Assembly (NCBI GenBank): GCA_964407325.1
Contig: CAYOVA010000001.1
Location: 62,001 to 126,000, forward strand
Origin: JAOAFZ01 sp964407325
GTDB lineage: Bacteria; Patescibacteriota; Microgenomatia; UBA1406; GWC2-37-13
DNA: 64,000 nt
Direction: 5' to 3'
Numbering within the stretch: the stretch's first letter is position 1; every line of letters starts with the position of its first letter. The notes beneath the pieces are model-generated. The model made no database searches, was not told the origin of the DNA, and was given only the letters and a program-made list of their open reading frames with translations. Below are positions 34,617 to 43,965 of the stretch, in pieces. A program made the position numbers and the translations under genes.

Positions 34617-36230
34617 ATGCGTATCCTTATATCCATACTTGCCACTATAACCCTCCTTCTTAATTCTGTTTCTCTGGTTGGAGCTCAGGAAAAGCTTATT
34701 GCTCCATTTCCAGGGGCTGATTCTTCTGCTGGGATTCTGGGACAGGACCACTATTATTCGGTGATCATGCGAGGAAATGGTGAAGCGGTTGTAACAGCCA
34801 AGATCATTTTTTCAAATCAGAGCGAAGAACCACTAAGCACTCTCCAATTCCAGGTTCCCCGCGTTCAACCGGAAAATGTTATTGCATATCAAGTACAGCG
34901 AGGACCGGAATGTATACGTTACGCACCGTATCCGACTCAAAATACTCCTCTTAAGATTAATCCTGACGGGAGTTCTGATTTTGTCCCCATGGATCAGAGA
35001 TCCGCTGTCACAAACGACGCTTTGTACATCCGCGATCCTTCCTGTCTTGAGTATCGCGATCCCGATTACTACAACTGGTATTACGGAAATACCAAGTACA
35101 ACAAGTCCGAAGTGTCTGTTGAGGGAGACACGCTTACCGTTTCTCTCCCAACTCCAGTAGAACCGTCAAAGTCCGGCAGTATCCTTCTGTATTATCGCGG
35201 AATGGGGTATGTGAACAAAAGCTGGTCAGGTTCATTCAACTATACGTTTGAGTCGCTCAAGGTAAACGAAAACATACGAACCCTGCAAATTGGCATTAGC
35301 ACCGATAACGATCTGGTAATGAAAGATGCACTAGCCGACGTAAATTACCGCACAACAATGGAAAGCTCTGGGATGGCAAAGATGGATATGGCTGCTCCAA
35401 CAGCTGCTTCCAATGCGCAGTTTGACCAGATTTACCAGAATATCGGATATGGAATGATTAATAAGAATGCATCGCAGCTTCAGCCGCTTGATTCCTATAC
35501 TGTCAAGGGCGAGTACGCAAAATCCTCCTGGCAACTCTATGCGAACGAAGTGCTATGGGCAGTTATCGCAATTGTAGTCTTTATTATTCTTGGAGTGCTG
35601 GCTGCCCGGTTTGCGTTGGGCAAGCTAAAAAGGGAATCAAATGGAAAAGGAATTACTAACCGTGATGTAGTGATCGCGGGAATAACCGGATTTGTAGCTG
35701 CTTTCCTTATGCTGGCATACACCATTGTTGTTATGCTTGTATACTGGACTTTTATTTCGCGGAACGCTTATATGTACTATGAAATGGTTCCCTTCCTTAC
35801 CATGGGATTGATGATAGTTTCTTCAGCTGTTTATATGTTCCTGTTCATTACGCCTGCAATTGTCCTTGGTGTAAAACGCGGTTTGTGGACAGGTGTAGTT
35901 ACCGCAGTGGTCACTATCCTCTGGTTGTTTGTATTCCTCGCTTTCTTTTTGCTGGGCTACCTAGTTTTGGCAATGGGTAGAAATCCGGGTTATCCGGTTA
36001 TGCCTATGATGCGCGGATTGGAAACAGATATGATGAAGTCAGCTCCCGCACAAGTGGGATCTGAAACGATGATGAGTGAACCAGCAGTGGAAGCAATGCC
36101 GATGGAATCTGGAACTTCGCAAGGCGGAGCTGGATCAATGGGAACTACCCAGTCCACTCCTCCAGCTATTGTCGACGACCCTGTTGAGATGATTCAAGAG
36201 ACGGAAACGCGAGAACTTCGCTTGCAATAA
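34617..36230 (+). CDS. Exported multi-pass membrane protein, unknown
   Basis: A 537-residue protein with a signal peptide (LISILATITLLLNSVSLVGA-QE). An outer domain of about 290 residues follows that has beta strands (EAVVTAKIIFSNQSEEPL, LTVSLPTPVEPSKSGSILLY). Four transmembrane helices lie between about 310 and 460, and the Met/Ser/Gln-rich tail is probably disordered. The outer part resembles DUF2207-like membrane proteins in layout, but no motif confirms it. The ATG at 34617 gives a proper signal peptide; the alternative at 34599 adds six residues. It is 41 bases after the fusion kinase gene. The function is not known. Confidence 0.65.
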   Translation: MRILISILATITLLLNSVSLVGAQEKLIAPFPGADSSAGILGQDHYYSVIMRGNGEAVVTAKIIFSNQSEEPLSTLQFQVPRVQPENVIAYQVQRGPECIRYAPYPTQNTPLKINPDGSSDFVPMDQRSAVTNDALYIRDPSCLEYRDPDYYNWYYGNTKYNKSEVSVEGDTLTVSLPTPVEPSKSGSILLYYRGMGYVNKSWSGSFNYTFESLKVNENIRTLQIGISTDNDLVMKDALADVNYRTTMESSGMAKMDMAAPTAASNAQFDQIYQNIGYGMINKNASQLQPLDSYTVKGEYAKSSWQLYANEVLWAVIAIVVFIILGVLAARFALGKLKRESNGKGITNRDVVIAGITGFVAAFLMLAYTIVVMLVYWTFISRNAYMYYEMVPFLTMGLMIVSSAVYMFLFITPAIVLGVKRGLWTGVVTAVVTILWLFVFLAFFLLGYLVLAMGRNPGYPVMPMMRGLETDMMKSAPAQVGSETMMSEPAVEAMPMESGTSQGGAGSMGTTQSTPPAIVDDPVEMIQETETRELRLQ

Positions 36231-36277
36231 AACAGCTTTCAATATATTATTGTATAACTTTATTAGTTATATTATTC

Positions 36278-37150
36278 ATGGCTGAAAACAGGGGAGAGGT
36301 GGTACTTGAAAAAGGAGATTCCTTCTTTCCTCCATTCTTACATCATGTTCACCGTCCTCCCTCGCAGTTGTATGCTATTGGCAATACCTCTCTTCTCTCG
36401 GATCCAAATAAGCTTTTTGCAATTGTCGGTACTCGCAAACCTTCAGGGTATGGTATCCAGGTTGCACGATTGTTTAGTGAAAGGATTGCAGCAGCAGGTT
36501 TTGTTATAGTTTCTGGAATGGCATTGGGTATTGATGCAGTAGCTCACACTGCGGCCGTTGATAGTGGTGGGAAAACAATTGCTGTTCTCGGAGGAGGTCC
36601 AGATATTGTATATCCACGGGCAAATACCCGTCTCTATAACAGAATTCTAGATAATGACGGTTTGATTCTTTCCGAACAGCCATTCGGACAGGTGCCGATA
36701 AAAGGCATGTTTGTACTGCGTAACCGGATTATCGCCGGGATTGCACGAGGAGTTATGGTAGTAGAAGGAACCCATACATCAGGATCAATGATAACGGGAA
36801 ACTATGCGTGCGACCAGGGCAAGCAAGTGTTTGTTGCACCAATGCCCATTACAAGCCCACTGTCTCAGGGTCCACTTTCGTTATTCCAGCAAGGTGCACG
36901 CATGGTTACCAGTCCAGAAGATATTCTTGAAGAATATGGGTTCACAGCGGTTACCTATAAAGAGCAACTCCTCTCCTCCGAAGAATCGAATATTCTATCG
37001 TTCTTAATTACCGAAGATTTACCGGTTGAAGTATTGCGAGAGAAAACAGAAATTTCGTTATCTGATTTGTCATCGCTTATCCTCTCTCTTGAACTAAAAG
37101 GGTATGTTATGAAAACGCTAAGTGGAGCGTATCAAAGGATTCGGAAGTGA
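36278..37150 (+). CDS. dprA: DNA-processing protein DprA
   Basis: A 290-residue protein with the Rossmann-like DprA core. LFAIVGTRKPSGYG, IVSGMALGIDAVAHTAAV, AVLGGGPDIVYPRANTRLY, LLSEQPFG and VVEGTHTSGSMITGNYA are classic motifs, followed by a C-terminal winged-helix-like segment. DprA binds incoming single-stranded DNA and loads RecA during natural transformation. ComEA and ComEC are encoded at 56305-58533, so an uptake route is present in this genome. The N-terminal SAM domain seen in some DprA proteins is missing here. Confidence 0.95.
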   Translation: MAENRGEVVLEKGDSFFPPFLHHVHRPPSQLYAIGNTSLLSDPNKLFAIVGTRKPSGYGIQVARLFSERIAAAGFVIVSGMALGIDAVAHTAAVDSGGKTIAVLGGGPDIVYPRANTRLYNRILDNDGLILSEQPFGQVPIKGMFVLRNRIIAGIARGVMVVEGTHTSGSMITGNYACDQGKQVFVAPMPITSPLSQGPLSLFQQGARMVTSPEDILEEYGFTAVTYKEQLLSSEESNILSFLITEDLPVEVLREKTEISLSDLSSLILSLELKGYVMKTLSGAYQRIRK

Positions 37151-37172
37151 GTAGATTTGTATTTTGTTAAGG

Positions 37173-37613
37173 TTATACCGAATCAATCTGGCCTAGTCGA
37201 CGAAGATACTTCTCTTCATGTATTGTTGAAGTGGAAAGGAACACATCTATCATTGTTTTTGCTTCTTCGAGTGAAACATATTCTGCTGGAATTGCGAGTA
37301 CATTAATGTGATCGTGTTGACGAGCACTTTTGACCTGTTCTGCTTTAAACCCGAGTCCGCAGTATATTCCCTTAAAGCGATTAGCTGAGATGGAGACCCC
37401 TACAGCCGATCCGCAGATTACAATCCCCATATTTTTTTCCCGATCCTGCAGAACTGCCCGTGCAACTTTCTGTGCGAACAAGGGATTATCATCGAGAGCA
37501 TCGTATTCATAGGCACCCATATCCTGTACGCGAATGTTTTGTTCCTGGAGATACTCAATAAGCTGGTTTTTAAGTTCGAACCCTCGATGGTCAGCTCCAA
37601 TGAAGACGTTCAT
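37173..37613 (-). CDS. rpiB: Ribose-5-phosphate isomerase B
   Basis: A 146-residue protein of normal length. IGADHRGFELKNQL is the phosphate-binding start, and VICGSAVGVSISANRFKGIY holds the catalytic Cys and the anion hole. ARQHDHINVLAIP matches the conserved H-N-x-N-V-L block, with Asp-His-Ile-Asn in place of the common His-Asn-Asp-Ala-Asn. It interconverts ribose-5- and ribulose-5-phosphate. A TATAAT box (37620-37625, reverse strand) ends 6 bases before the ATG and lies in the 12-base gap to the upstream methyltransferase gene. Confidence 0.93.
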   Translation of the reverse strand: MNVFIGADHRGFELKNQLIEYLQEQNIRVQDMGAYEYDALDDNPLFAQKVARAVLQDREKNMGIVICGSAVGVSISANRFKGIYCGLGFKAEQVKSARQHDHINVLAIPAEYVSLEEAKTMIDVFLSTSTIHEEKYLRRLGQIDSV

Positions 37614-37625
37614 GCAGGTATTATA

Positions 37626-38357
37626 CTATTTTTTGTGTGCAACTGCGATAACACTTAAACCAAATCCCGGGTTAAAGTTATTTTCGACATTCTTAACCCA
37701 GAAGTTGATTGCTGAGTGAATGCTGCTTGAAACCAGTCCTTTCTTTTTTGTTCTCATTCCATGAGGAGCTCGCTTTTTGAAAATCTTTTCAAACATGAGA
37801 TACGTTAAGAATCCAAGCATATTCCAGTACCGTATCGATTCTATTTCATACCCTGCTCCTTCCAATAGTCTTTGTAAGTGTTTTGCGTTGTATCTGCGGT
37901 AATGCCCGATACTTTTGTCGCGGTCACTGTACAAGAATTGCCATGCTGGCACAAGAATAATGAGTTTTCCCTTTGCATCAAGCCGGTTTTTAATTCGTTT
38001 TAATGCGGCTTCGTCATCTTCGATATGCTCTAGTACATCAATCATGGTAATTGAATCGTACTTTGTTTTTATTTCATCTAGGTTTTCAATGGGAAGAAAA
38101 TGGATTTTGCCTACCTTGCCATAAAACTGTTCGCCGAGTTTTACCAGTTCGCGATCCGGTTCAACCCCTTCAACTTCGTAGCCCTTTTTTTTGGCATGAT
38201 GCAGAAAATGTAACGCACCAGCTCCGATATCTAATAGCTTTTTCCCGTGGAGCAAACTTAAAAGCAGCTGATACATATTGCGGTTTCGAACATCAGTCTT
38301 GGTATCACCAAGTTCTTTATAGAGTTTTTGAAGATTTTGTGCAGCTACGTCTGTCAT
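37626..38357 (-). CDS. Class I SAM-dependent methyltransferase
   Basis: A 243-residue protein. Motif I is LLDIGAGALHFLHHAKKKG, motif II VEGVEPDRELVKLG, and DSITMIDVLEHIEDDEAAL the post-motif typical of the Methyltransf_11/UbiG-like group. It transfers a methyl group from S-adenosylmethionine; the acceptor is unknown. The C-terminus has a hydrophobic, basic stretch (MLGFLTYLMFEKIFKKRAPH) that may touch the membrane, as in enzymes modifying lipids or glycans. It is divergent from tatD. Confidence 0.88.
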   Translation of the reverse strand: MTDVAAQNLQKLYKELGDTKTDVRNRNMYQLLLSLLHGKKLLDIGAGALHFLHHAKKKGYEVEGVEPDRELVKLGEQFYGKVGKIHFLPIENLDEIKTKYDSITMIDVLEHIEDDEAALKRIKNRLDAKGKLIILVPAWQFLYSDRDKSIGHYRRYNAKHLQRLLEGAGYEIESIRYWNMLGFLTYLMFEKIFKKRAPHGMRTKKKGLVSSSIHSAINFWVKNVENNFNPGFGLSVIAVAHKK

Positions 38358-38395
38358 AAGGTATACTAACTTCTGTTACTATTTTACCTCAAAAA

Positions 38396-39244
38396 ATGTT
38401 TGATACTCACTGTCATTTAAACTTCAAAGCATTTCATACGACTCTTCCTGAGGTTTTGTTTGAATCGAGGAAAGCAGGTGTTGATCTGATGCTCCTTCCT
38501 GGAACGGATGTTGCTACTTCGCGCAAAGCAATCGAAATAGCAGAGCATGAAGATGGTCTGTACGTTGCAGCCGGTATTCATCCGCATCATGTATTCGAGA
38601 TCTATGTTAAGCTCGGTGAAGATGTATCGAATATGGAAATGGTTGTAAATGAAGAAGTAAGTGAGTTAAGGCAGTTATTGAAACTTCCTAAAGTAGTTGC
38701 GGTTGGCGAAGTGGGACTGGATCGCCACATGTATGTAAAAACCAAGTATCAGGAATATACTGTTTCCGATGCGTTTGTTGCTGTCCAGGTAGAAGTATTG
38801 AAAAGTCAGATTCAGTTAGCTTTAGACTTTGATAAAAGTCTTGTATTGCATAATCGTGAAGCGGATGTAGATATGCTTCGTGTGTTATCGGAAAACTGGG
38901 ATTCCAAACTGGAAGGTCGTACTGTGTTTCATTGTTGTGAAGCGTCTAACAAATTACTGGCGTTTGCCCGTGAGAATAAAATGTATATTGGTGTTGACGG
39001 CGATATTACCTATGGTGACGAAAAAAAAGAATTTATCAAAAAAGTACCTCATGAAATGCTGGTAATCGAAACTGATTCTCCATATCTTCTTCCTGAGGAG
39101 TTGCGAATACAAAAGAAATATCCAAACATTCCTGCCAATTTGCCTTTAATTGCTGAAGTGGTTGGAAAAGTGTGGGGGAAATCAGCAGAATATGTAGGAA
39201 GAATAACCAAAGAAAACGGTAAAAGGCTTTTCAAAATAGACTAA
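38396..39244 (+). CDS. tatD: TatD family metal-dependent deoxyribonuclease
   Basis: A 282-residue TIM-barrel protein. FDTHCHLNF, AAGIHPHH, AVGEVGLDRHMY, LVLHNREADVDML, VFHCCE and VIETDSPYLLPEE carry the His, Glu and Asp metal ligands of the TatD family. Members degrade DNA from the 3' end or act on D-aminoacyl-tRNA. The family assignment is firm, the exact substrate not. It is divergent from the methyltransferase gene with a gap of 38 bases. Confidence 0.93.
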   Translation: MFDTHCHLNFKAFHTTLPEVLFESRKAGVDLMLLPGTDVATSRKAIEIAEHEDGLYVAAGIHPHHVFEIYVKLGEDVSNMEMVVNEEVSELRQLLKLPKVVAVGEVGLDRHMYVKTKYQEYTVSDAFVAVQVEVLKSQIQLALDFDKSLVLHNREADVDMLRVLSENWDSKLEGRTVFHCCEASNKLLAFARENKMYIGVDGDITYGDEKKEFIKKVPHEMLVIETDSPYLLPEELRIQKKYPNIPANLPLIAEVVGKVWGKSAEYVGRITKENGKRLFKID

Positions 39245-39271
39245 ATTGGAAGAAACTTCATATATGAAAGA

Positions 39272-39472
39272 TTACATATACAGGAAGCTCATTACCATTG
39301 CCACAACAAATCCAATATCATACGAGTGAAAGAAGTAACCAATAGCACCACCTATTACAAACGTTATAATCATAAGAAAAAAGTTGAATCCCATTTCGTT
39401 ATTTCCGTTTATTGCCATATTAAAAAGAAGGATGTAGACTACGGAAAAGACAGTGTAATACAAAAGGTCCAT
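39272..39472 (-). CDS. Small two-helix membrane protein
   Basis: A 66-residue protein with two or three hydrophobic stretches (YTVFSVVYILLFNMAI, FFLMIITFVIGGAIGYFF, GFVVAMVMSFLY). TACAAT lies 5 bases before the ATG, which supports a real gene. It is on the same strand as the glycosyltransferase, 17 bases downstream of it. The function is unknown. Confidence 0.6.
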   Translation of the reverse strand: MDLLYYTVFSVVYILLFNMAINGNNEMGFNFFLMIITFVIGGAIGYFFHSYDIGFVVAMVMSFLYM

Positions 39473-39489
39473 ACTTTATTGTACGCTGT

Positions 39490-40524
39490 TTATTTTTGAA
39501 ATTGCTCAATAATAGCCTGAAAAGATTTTGCAAATTCCGTTGAATTATACTTTTGAATATGATCTGTCATTTTTTTTTGCAGTTCTTTTCTGGTTTTTTC
39601 GTAGTTTAGTTTTTCGATTTGTTCTGCTATTTTTTTAGGGTCTTCTGGATTGGCAAAGAGTGCTGTATCGGCAGCTGTCTCATGGAAAATTGGAACATCT
39701 CCGAGTATTGACGGGCAATGGGCATATGCTGCTTCCAGATATGAGTATCCGAAACCTTCATCTCGTGATACAAGTATATTCCCCTGTGCATTGTAATAGA
39801 GTTCAGCTAGTTCTTCGTCACTTACAAAACCTTTTAAAATACAATGATTATCGTTTTGAACTTCATCATAAAATGTTTTTAACTCGTTAAGCCATTTGTT
39901 ATTCTGTTTAAGTATGGAGTGGATCTTTGATCTCTGAAAAACACTACCCACAAAAATACACTGTGCTTTAGCAAGTTTTACTCCTTTGGCGATATTGATT
40001 ATGTTTTTATTCCAGGTCGCATCGCCAACATATACGAAGTATGGTTTTTTGGGAGATTCCTTTCCTTTTGCTTTTTTAATTTCCGAAAATAATGCAGAGC
40101 TTATCACCGGGTATAAAATATGAACAGAATTTTTATTTATGCCTAATATATCAACAATGTCTTCTTTACTTACTTTTGAATCTGTAATGAAACCATCGAA
40201 ATTGTTAAGAGAGAGACGATTCATAAACGCTTTGATAGTGCCCTTTATACCAACTGGGAAATGCTTAGGGTATTTTTGAGGTATAAGATCATGTATTACT
40301 GCCAGCTGGTATCGGGCAATCTTTCTTTGGGAAGGATATGTCTGGAAGAATGAATAAAAAGGAGTTATATAGATTGATTCATACGGTATTTGATCCAGTT
40401 TGCTTGTGAAAGTAACAGTGTTTCCCAGGTTTTCCCTAAGGACTGATACGTATCTTCCCACACCTCGTACCTTACTGGCAGAATCACTGGCCGTTGGATC
40501 AAAGATGAATACCGGCAATTTCAT
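39490..40524 (-). CDS. Glycosyltransferase, GT4 type
   Basis: A 344-residue GT-B fold protein. The N-terminal half has VRGVGRYVSVLRENL and LAVIHDLIPQKYPKHFP. The C-terminal half has YVGDATWNKNI (the G-x-x-x-x-K-N donor site) and RDEGFGYSYLEAAYAHCP with the E-x7-E motif, followed by LFANPEDPKKIAEQIEKL. It moves a sugar from a nucleotide donor to a lipid, polysaccharide or protein, probably at the inner face of the membrane. There are no other glycan genes close by. TATAAT lies 5 bases before the ATG. Confidence 0.88.
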   Translation of the reverse strand: MKLPVFIFDPTASDSASKVRGVGRYVSVLRENLGNTVTFTSKLDQIPYESIYITPFYSFFQTYPSQRKIARYQLAVIHDLIPQKYPKHFPVGIKGTIKAFMNRLSLNNFDGFITDSKVSKEDIVDILGINKNSVHILYPVISSALFSEIKKAKGKESPKKPYFVYVGDATWNKNIINIAKGVKLAKAQCIFVGSVFQRSKIHSILKQNNKWLNELKTFYDEVQNDNHCILKGFVSDEELAELYYNAQGNILVSRDEGFGYSYLEAAYAHCPSILGDVPIFHETAADTALFANPEDPKKIAEQIEKLNYEKTRKELQKKMTDHIQKYNSTEFAKSFQAIIEQFQK

Positions 40525-41039
40525 ACCCTATTATACTATTTTCAAAAAAATAATCATAAAAGGGTGAGAATAGACTGATTGAGGCCACTTTGAATATTGA
40601 TGGATTTAATTGTACTATATTTATACAACATATTATTGTTACAGTCTATTTATCTATGTGTATTTAAATTAGATTGTTATGAGAGCCTATATAAATAGTA
40701 CCAAATGCTAATTACTTCTAAAATTTCATTAATGGTGTTTGCTTGTCAAAAAAAATGCTTGTAAATAGTAAACATAAAGGAGGAAAAATGTAAAATTGCA
40801 ATATAAACGACAGTGTTAAATGTGAAAGTCTATTAAACTAAACTAGTTCTCAATTTCCGGTTAAAACATGACTACTTTCTTCAATAGTGGTGTGATTTTA
40901 CTTTGTTCCCCAAATAAGTTTTAGTGAGTGAGTGTGAAAATCTAACTTAGATTGCCAGAATAACCTAAAAAACTACGGATGATGGAGAAAAAATTATGTT
41001 TATATATAAACCGTCCTATCGAGAGTGAGCATAGATTGT
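40525..41039. other. AT-rich intergenic region, 515 bases, no gene seen
   Basis: Between two genes on the reverse strand. Composition is strongly AT. I saw no open frame with coding character, no strong hairpin and no tRNA. It holds an AAGGAGG followed by ATG-TAA at 40798, which is more likely chance than a minimal open reading frame. It includes the promoter area of the glycosyltransferase gene. Confidence 0.5.
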
Positions 41040-41987
41040 TTAGAAGCCCCCAACAACAGTCACTTCACCTTTAATTGGTGGGTATGGGTTATAGTTTTCG
41101 ACTACAATATCATCAAATCCGAAGCCGTCAATGGTTGTCACATCGCGCTGAAAGCTTAATTTGGGGAACTTACGTGGCTTTCTCTTAATTTGCTCTCGCA
41201 CTTGATCGTAGTGATTGCTATATATGTGGGCATCACCGAATGTATGGACAAATTCCCCCGGAGCGAAACCTACAACTTTTGCTACCATAGCAGTCAAAAG
41301 TGCATAGCTGGCAATGTTAAATGGTACTCCTAGAAACATATCAGCGCTACGCTGATAGAGTTGCAAGTTGAGCTTATTATCGATTACATTAAACTGAAAA
41401 AGGGTATGACAGGGAGGTAAAGCGACAGATTTCTCCCGTGAAGCAGCCATTTCGTAGATAAATTCAGGGTTCCAGGCTGATACAACAATCGATTTCCGAT
41501 AGGGAGTTGTTTTGAGTTCATTAATAGCCCAGCCAAGCTGATCTATCTCACGACCATCTTCAGCAGGCCATCGGCGCCATTGGACGCCATAAACGTTGCC
41601 TAATTCGCCCCATTTCTCTGCAAATTTTTTATCATCCTTTATTTTGCCGATAAAGGCCTCTTCAGAAAGTTCGGGCACCTTTCCCTTCTTCGCGTGAGAG
41701 GTATAATTCTTATATGCCCATTCGTCCCAGATGTGAACATTGTTATCTACAAGGTACTTAATATTACCGCTACCCTGAAGAAACCATAAAAGTTCGTAGA
41801 TAATTCCACGTAAGAACACTTTCTTGGTAGTTAATAAGGGAAATCCTTGAGATAAATCGAATCTAATCTGTCGTCCAAAAACACTTCTAATCGTCATGTC
41901 CGTGCCAAATACTGGTTTTTCCGAGCCATTTTCCATAATATCTTTAAGCAGGTCGAGGTATTGGTATTCGGGGTGTTTGTTTTTCAT
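41040..41987 (-). CDS. thyA: Thymidylate synthase
   Basis: A 315-residue protein. GFPLLTTKKVFLRGIIYELLWFLQGSGN, the catalytic Cys in ALPPCHTLFQFNV, LQLYQRSADMFLGVPFNIASYALL and GDAHIYSNHYDQVREQ are the family hallmarks. It methylates dUMP to dTMP with methylene-tetrahydrofolate. It follows logically from the dCTP deaminase at 17796. The C-terminus is VTVVGGF rather than the usual AxVAV end, and an insertion of about 40 residues lies near KKGKVPELSEEAFIGKI. Such insertions are known in some bacterial ThyA. No dihydrofolate reductase is next to it. Confidence 0.96.
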   Translation of the reverse strand: MKNKHPEYQYLDLLKDIMENGSEKPVFGTDMTIRSVFGRQIRFDLSQGFPLLTTKKVFLRGIIYELLWFLQGSGNIKYLVDNNVHIWDEWAYKNYTSHAKKGKVPELSEEAFIGKIKDDKKFAEKWGELGNVYGVQWRRWPAEDGREIDQLGWAINELKTTPYRKSIVVSAWNPEFIYEMAASREKSVALPPCHTLFQFNVIDNKLNLQLYQRSADMFLGVPFNIASYALLTAMVAKVVGFAPGEFVHTFGDAHIYSNHYDQVREQIKRKPRKFPKLSFQRDVTTIDGFGFDDIVVENYNPYPPIKGEVTVVGGF

Positions 41988-42044
41988 GATTTCATTCTAC
42001 ACTTTTGAACCCAAATCTTCAATTCGTTACAGTATAATTTAGCC

Positions 42045-42725
42045 ATGAAAAAGAACAACATTGAGGTAGAAATTAAATCTTTGCTGGGATCACGTGAGGC
42101 TAAGGAGAGCCTTATTTCACGTATGTACGATAATTACGGTAATCTCACGTTGAAACGAAAAAACAAACAGTTAAATCATTATTTTATGAAAGGAAATCTA
42201 CAAAAGTTAGAGAAAAACATTTCCGGTTTTCTCAACGAAATGGAAAACGATTTACTCCGGAATATTATTCAATATAGCAAGTCCCATTCCGTGAGAACAC
42301 GTAAGGCAGATAGTAATGTGATATTTGTAGTAAAAGCTACCCTTGACGAAACAACTTCCTCAAATGGAATAGCACGAAGTGAATTTGAAGCAAATGTACC
42401 ATTAAGCATAGATGAGCTTGATAAGGTAATATTGGATTCGGACTTCGAATATCAAGCGAAATGGTCAAGAGAGCGTCATGAATATCTATATAAAGACTAT
42501 ACTGTATCCATCGATAAAAACGCCGGATATGGGTATCTTGCAGAATTTGAGAGGGTAGTTTCACATGATGCTGATTTTGATGCTGTTAAAAAGCAAATTA
42601 GAGGAGAGTTTAAACTCTTAGGTATTCAAGAACTACAGCAGGACCGTCTTGAAAGGATGTTTGCGCATTATAACAAGAATTGGCGGGAATACTACGGCAC
42701 AGAAAAAACGTTCGTTATTCTTTGA
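42045..42725 (+). CDS. CYTH domain protein (triphosphate-binding tunnel fold)
   Basis: A 226-residue protein. The N-terminal NNIEVEIKSLLG carries the E-x-E-x-K signature of the CYTH family. Basic and acidic tunnel residues follow in HSVRTRKADSN, VVKATLDE, RSEFEANVPLS, AKWSRERHEYLY and YGYLAEFERVV. Members split inorganic triphosphate or thiamine triphosphate, or act as class IV adenylate cyclase. The sequence cannot decide which. The centre has an unusual helical insertion (KLEKNISGFLNEMENDLLRN). TATAAT ends 6 bases before the ATG. Confidence 0.85.
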   Translation: MKKNNIEVEIKSLLGSREAKESLISRMYDNYGNLTLKRKNKQLNHYFMKGNLQKLEKNISGFLNEMENDLLRNIIQYSKSHSVRTRKADSNVIFVVKATLDETTSSNGIARSEFEANVPLSIDELDKVILDSDFEYQAKWSRERHEYLYKDYTVSIDKNAGYGYLAEFERVVSHDADFDAVKKQIRGEFKLLGIQELQQDRLERMFAHYNKNWREYYGTEKTFVIL

Positions 42726-43025
42726 CAACTTTATTTAGATTTATTGCTCCACAGCGGCGATTCTAGAATCCTGTCTTCATTATCAGTCAACAATCTTCTG
42801 TGCTATTACACTCAAAACAATTGTAATGTATATGCAACATAACAATTTTGTACTTTGTAACATACCATACAGGGGTATACTATTTGTATTTTATTTTTTG
42901 TGTGGATAACTTGTGGGTAACGTTTGTATAAGGTGCATATATCCTTTGCGTTAATTATTACTTTTAATTAGTGGTAGTATGCGGTTAATGTTACATACTC
43001 GATAACTTATAGTTGTTGATTTTAC

Positions 43026-43054
43026 TTGACAAAAAAATATATAAAAAATGAAAT
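43026..43054 (+). promoter_or_regulatory. Consensus promoter for a candidate non-coding RNA
   Basis: TTGACA (43026-43031) is a perfect -35 box, followed after exactly 17 bases by TGAAAT (43049-43054), a fair -10 box. No coding frame follows within 300 bases. Transcription would begin near 43061 at a locally GC-rich patch. Confidence 0.4.
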
Positions 43055-43060
43055 GCGTTA

Positions 43061-43183
43061 AGCTCGGGCTCCGTTTCGGCGCATAGGGAAGTATTGGAAA
43101 AATACAAAATGTAAGCGGATTTTGTTGAGTGCGGGTAACACTTGCATCCCTTAATTCTGTTTTATATGTGGGGAGAAATTTTT
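43061..43183 (+). ncRNA. Candidate structured non-coding RNA
   Basis: A GC-rich patch inside very AT-rich sequence, just after a consensus promoter. Possible stems are GCtCCG-TTT-CGGcGC (with one mismatch), GTATT-GGAAA-AATAC, and a long-range pair AGGGA with TCCCT enclosing the second stem. A short T-run (TTTTTG) near 43180 could mark the end. It does not match the tmRNA, RNase P, SRP or 6S patterns I know. Stems are judged by eye, so this is tentative. Confidence 0.3.
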
Positions 43184-43965
43184 GTATGGATTAAGCTATA
43201 GATTGTTAAATAAATACAAGAATAAGCAACAATTTTCTGGCAATTATAATAAATAATTGCTACAACAGTCTAAAGCTTAAAATGTTCAATCTGATTCAAT
43301 TTGTATTCATTCCATTTTTCCTTGATGATGAAGATATCAATGTTGCACATCATAAACAAATATTTCTTTCTTCAAAGCGATTTTTTTAACTATTTTTTAC
43401 TTTATTTATACATCTTATAATATTAACTAATAATAGTTAGTGTAATAGTAGTTGTTAAGTAAACGTATGTCTTGTATTTGTGCCTTTTTTCTATAAATGC
43501 ACGTTCACATTTTAAATATAAAATCTATAGCTTTACTTAAGTCTGATTCATAATAAACACCTTTTATCAGCATTTAAGTGCGCCTGCTATTTTGATGTCT
43601 AATGATATATTAACGTTTAATTTTAAGTTAAGTCAGAAAAAAATACGTTTTAAAATAGTTGCAAATATAAACGTTTGTGTTAAAAATAGGGTGTCAACTC
43701 CCCTATAGTTTAACTTATAGCTTTACTAACATATTCCTAGTGAAATTAATGTTATTTTAATTTTACATTCGTTAATCGTCGACTGTATTATGCCTGCTTT
43801 AACGAATAAGCTTCTATTTTTTAGAAAAATAGAAAAATATGAAGTTAAAAAATTACATACAAGTGTAATAAATGTATATTAGGGCTATATAGAGCCTTAC
43901 ATGACAATATGTTTTTATATATAAGTCGATTGCATATTTAACCTATGTATAAAGGCTAAACCAAA

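Larger units (their letters stand above)
42726..43965. other. AT-rich intergenic region, 1240 bases
   Basis: The largest non-coding stretch in the window. It is far richer in A and T than the coding parts, and no long frame with coding character exists on either strand. It holds a candidate structured RNA near 43061, a hairpin ATAGGG/CCCTAT near 43687, and a 9-bp stem TCTATTTTT/AAAAATAGA at 43813-43833. The replication origin was considered, but no cluster of DnaA boxes was seen. Confidence 0.5.

Noticed and set aside
40785..40803. Minimal ATG-stop reading frame after a perfect AAGGAGG
   Set aside because: No hairpin, no downstream gene in the same direction and no coding frame; chance in AT-rich DNA is more likely.
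42726..43965. Replication origin
   Set aside because: The region is AT-rich, but no DnaA-box cluster, dnaA, dnaN or gyr gene was seen nearby.
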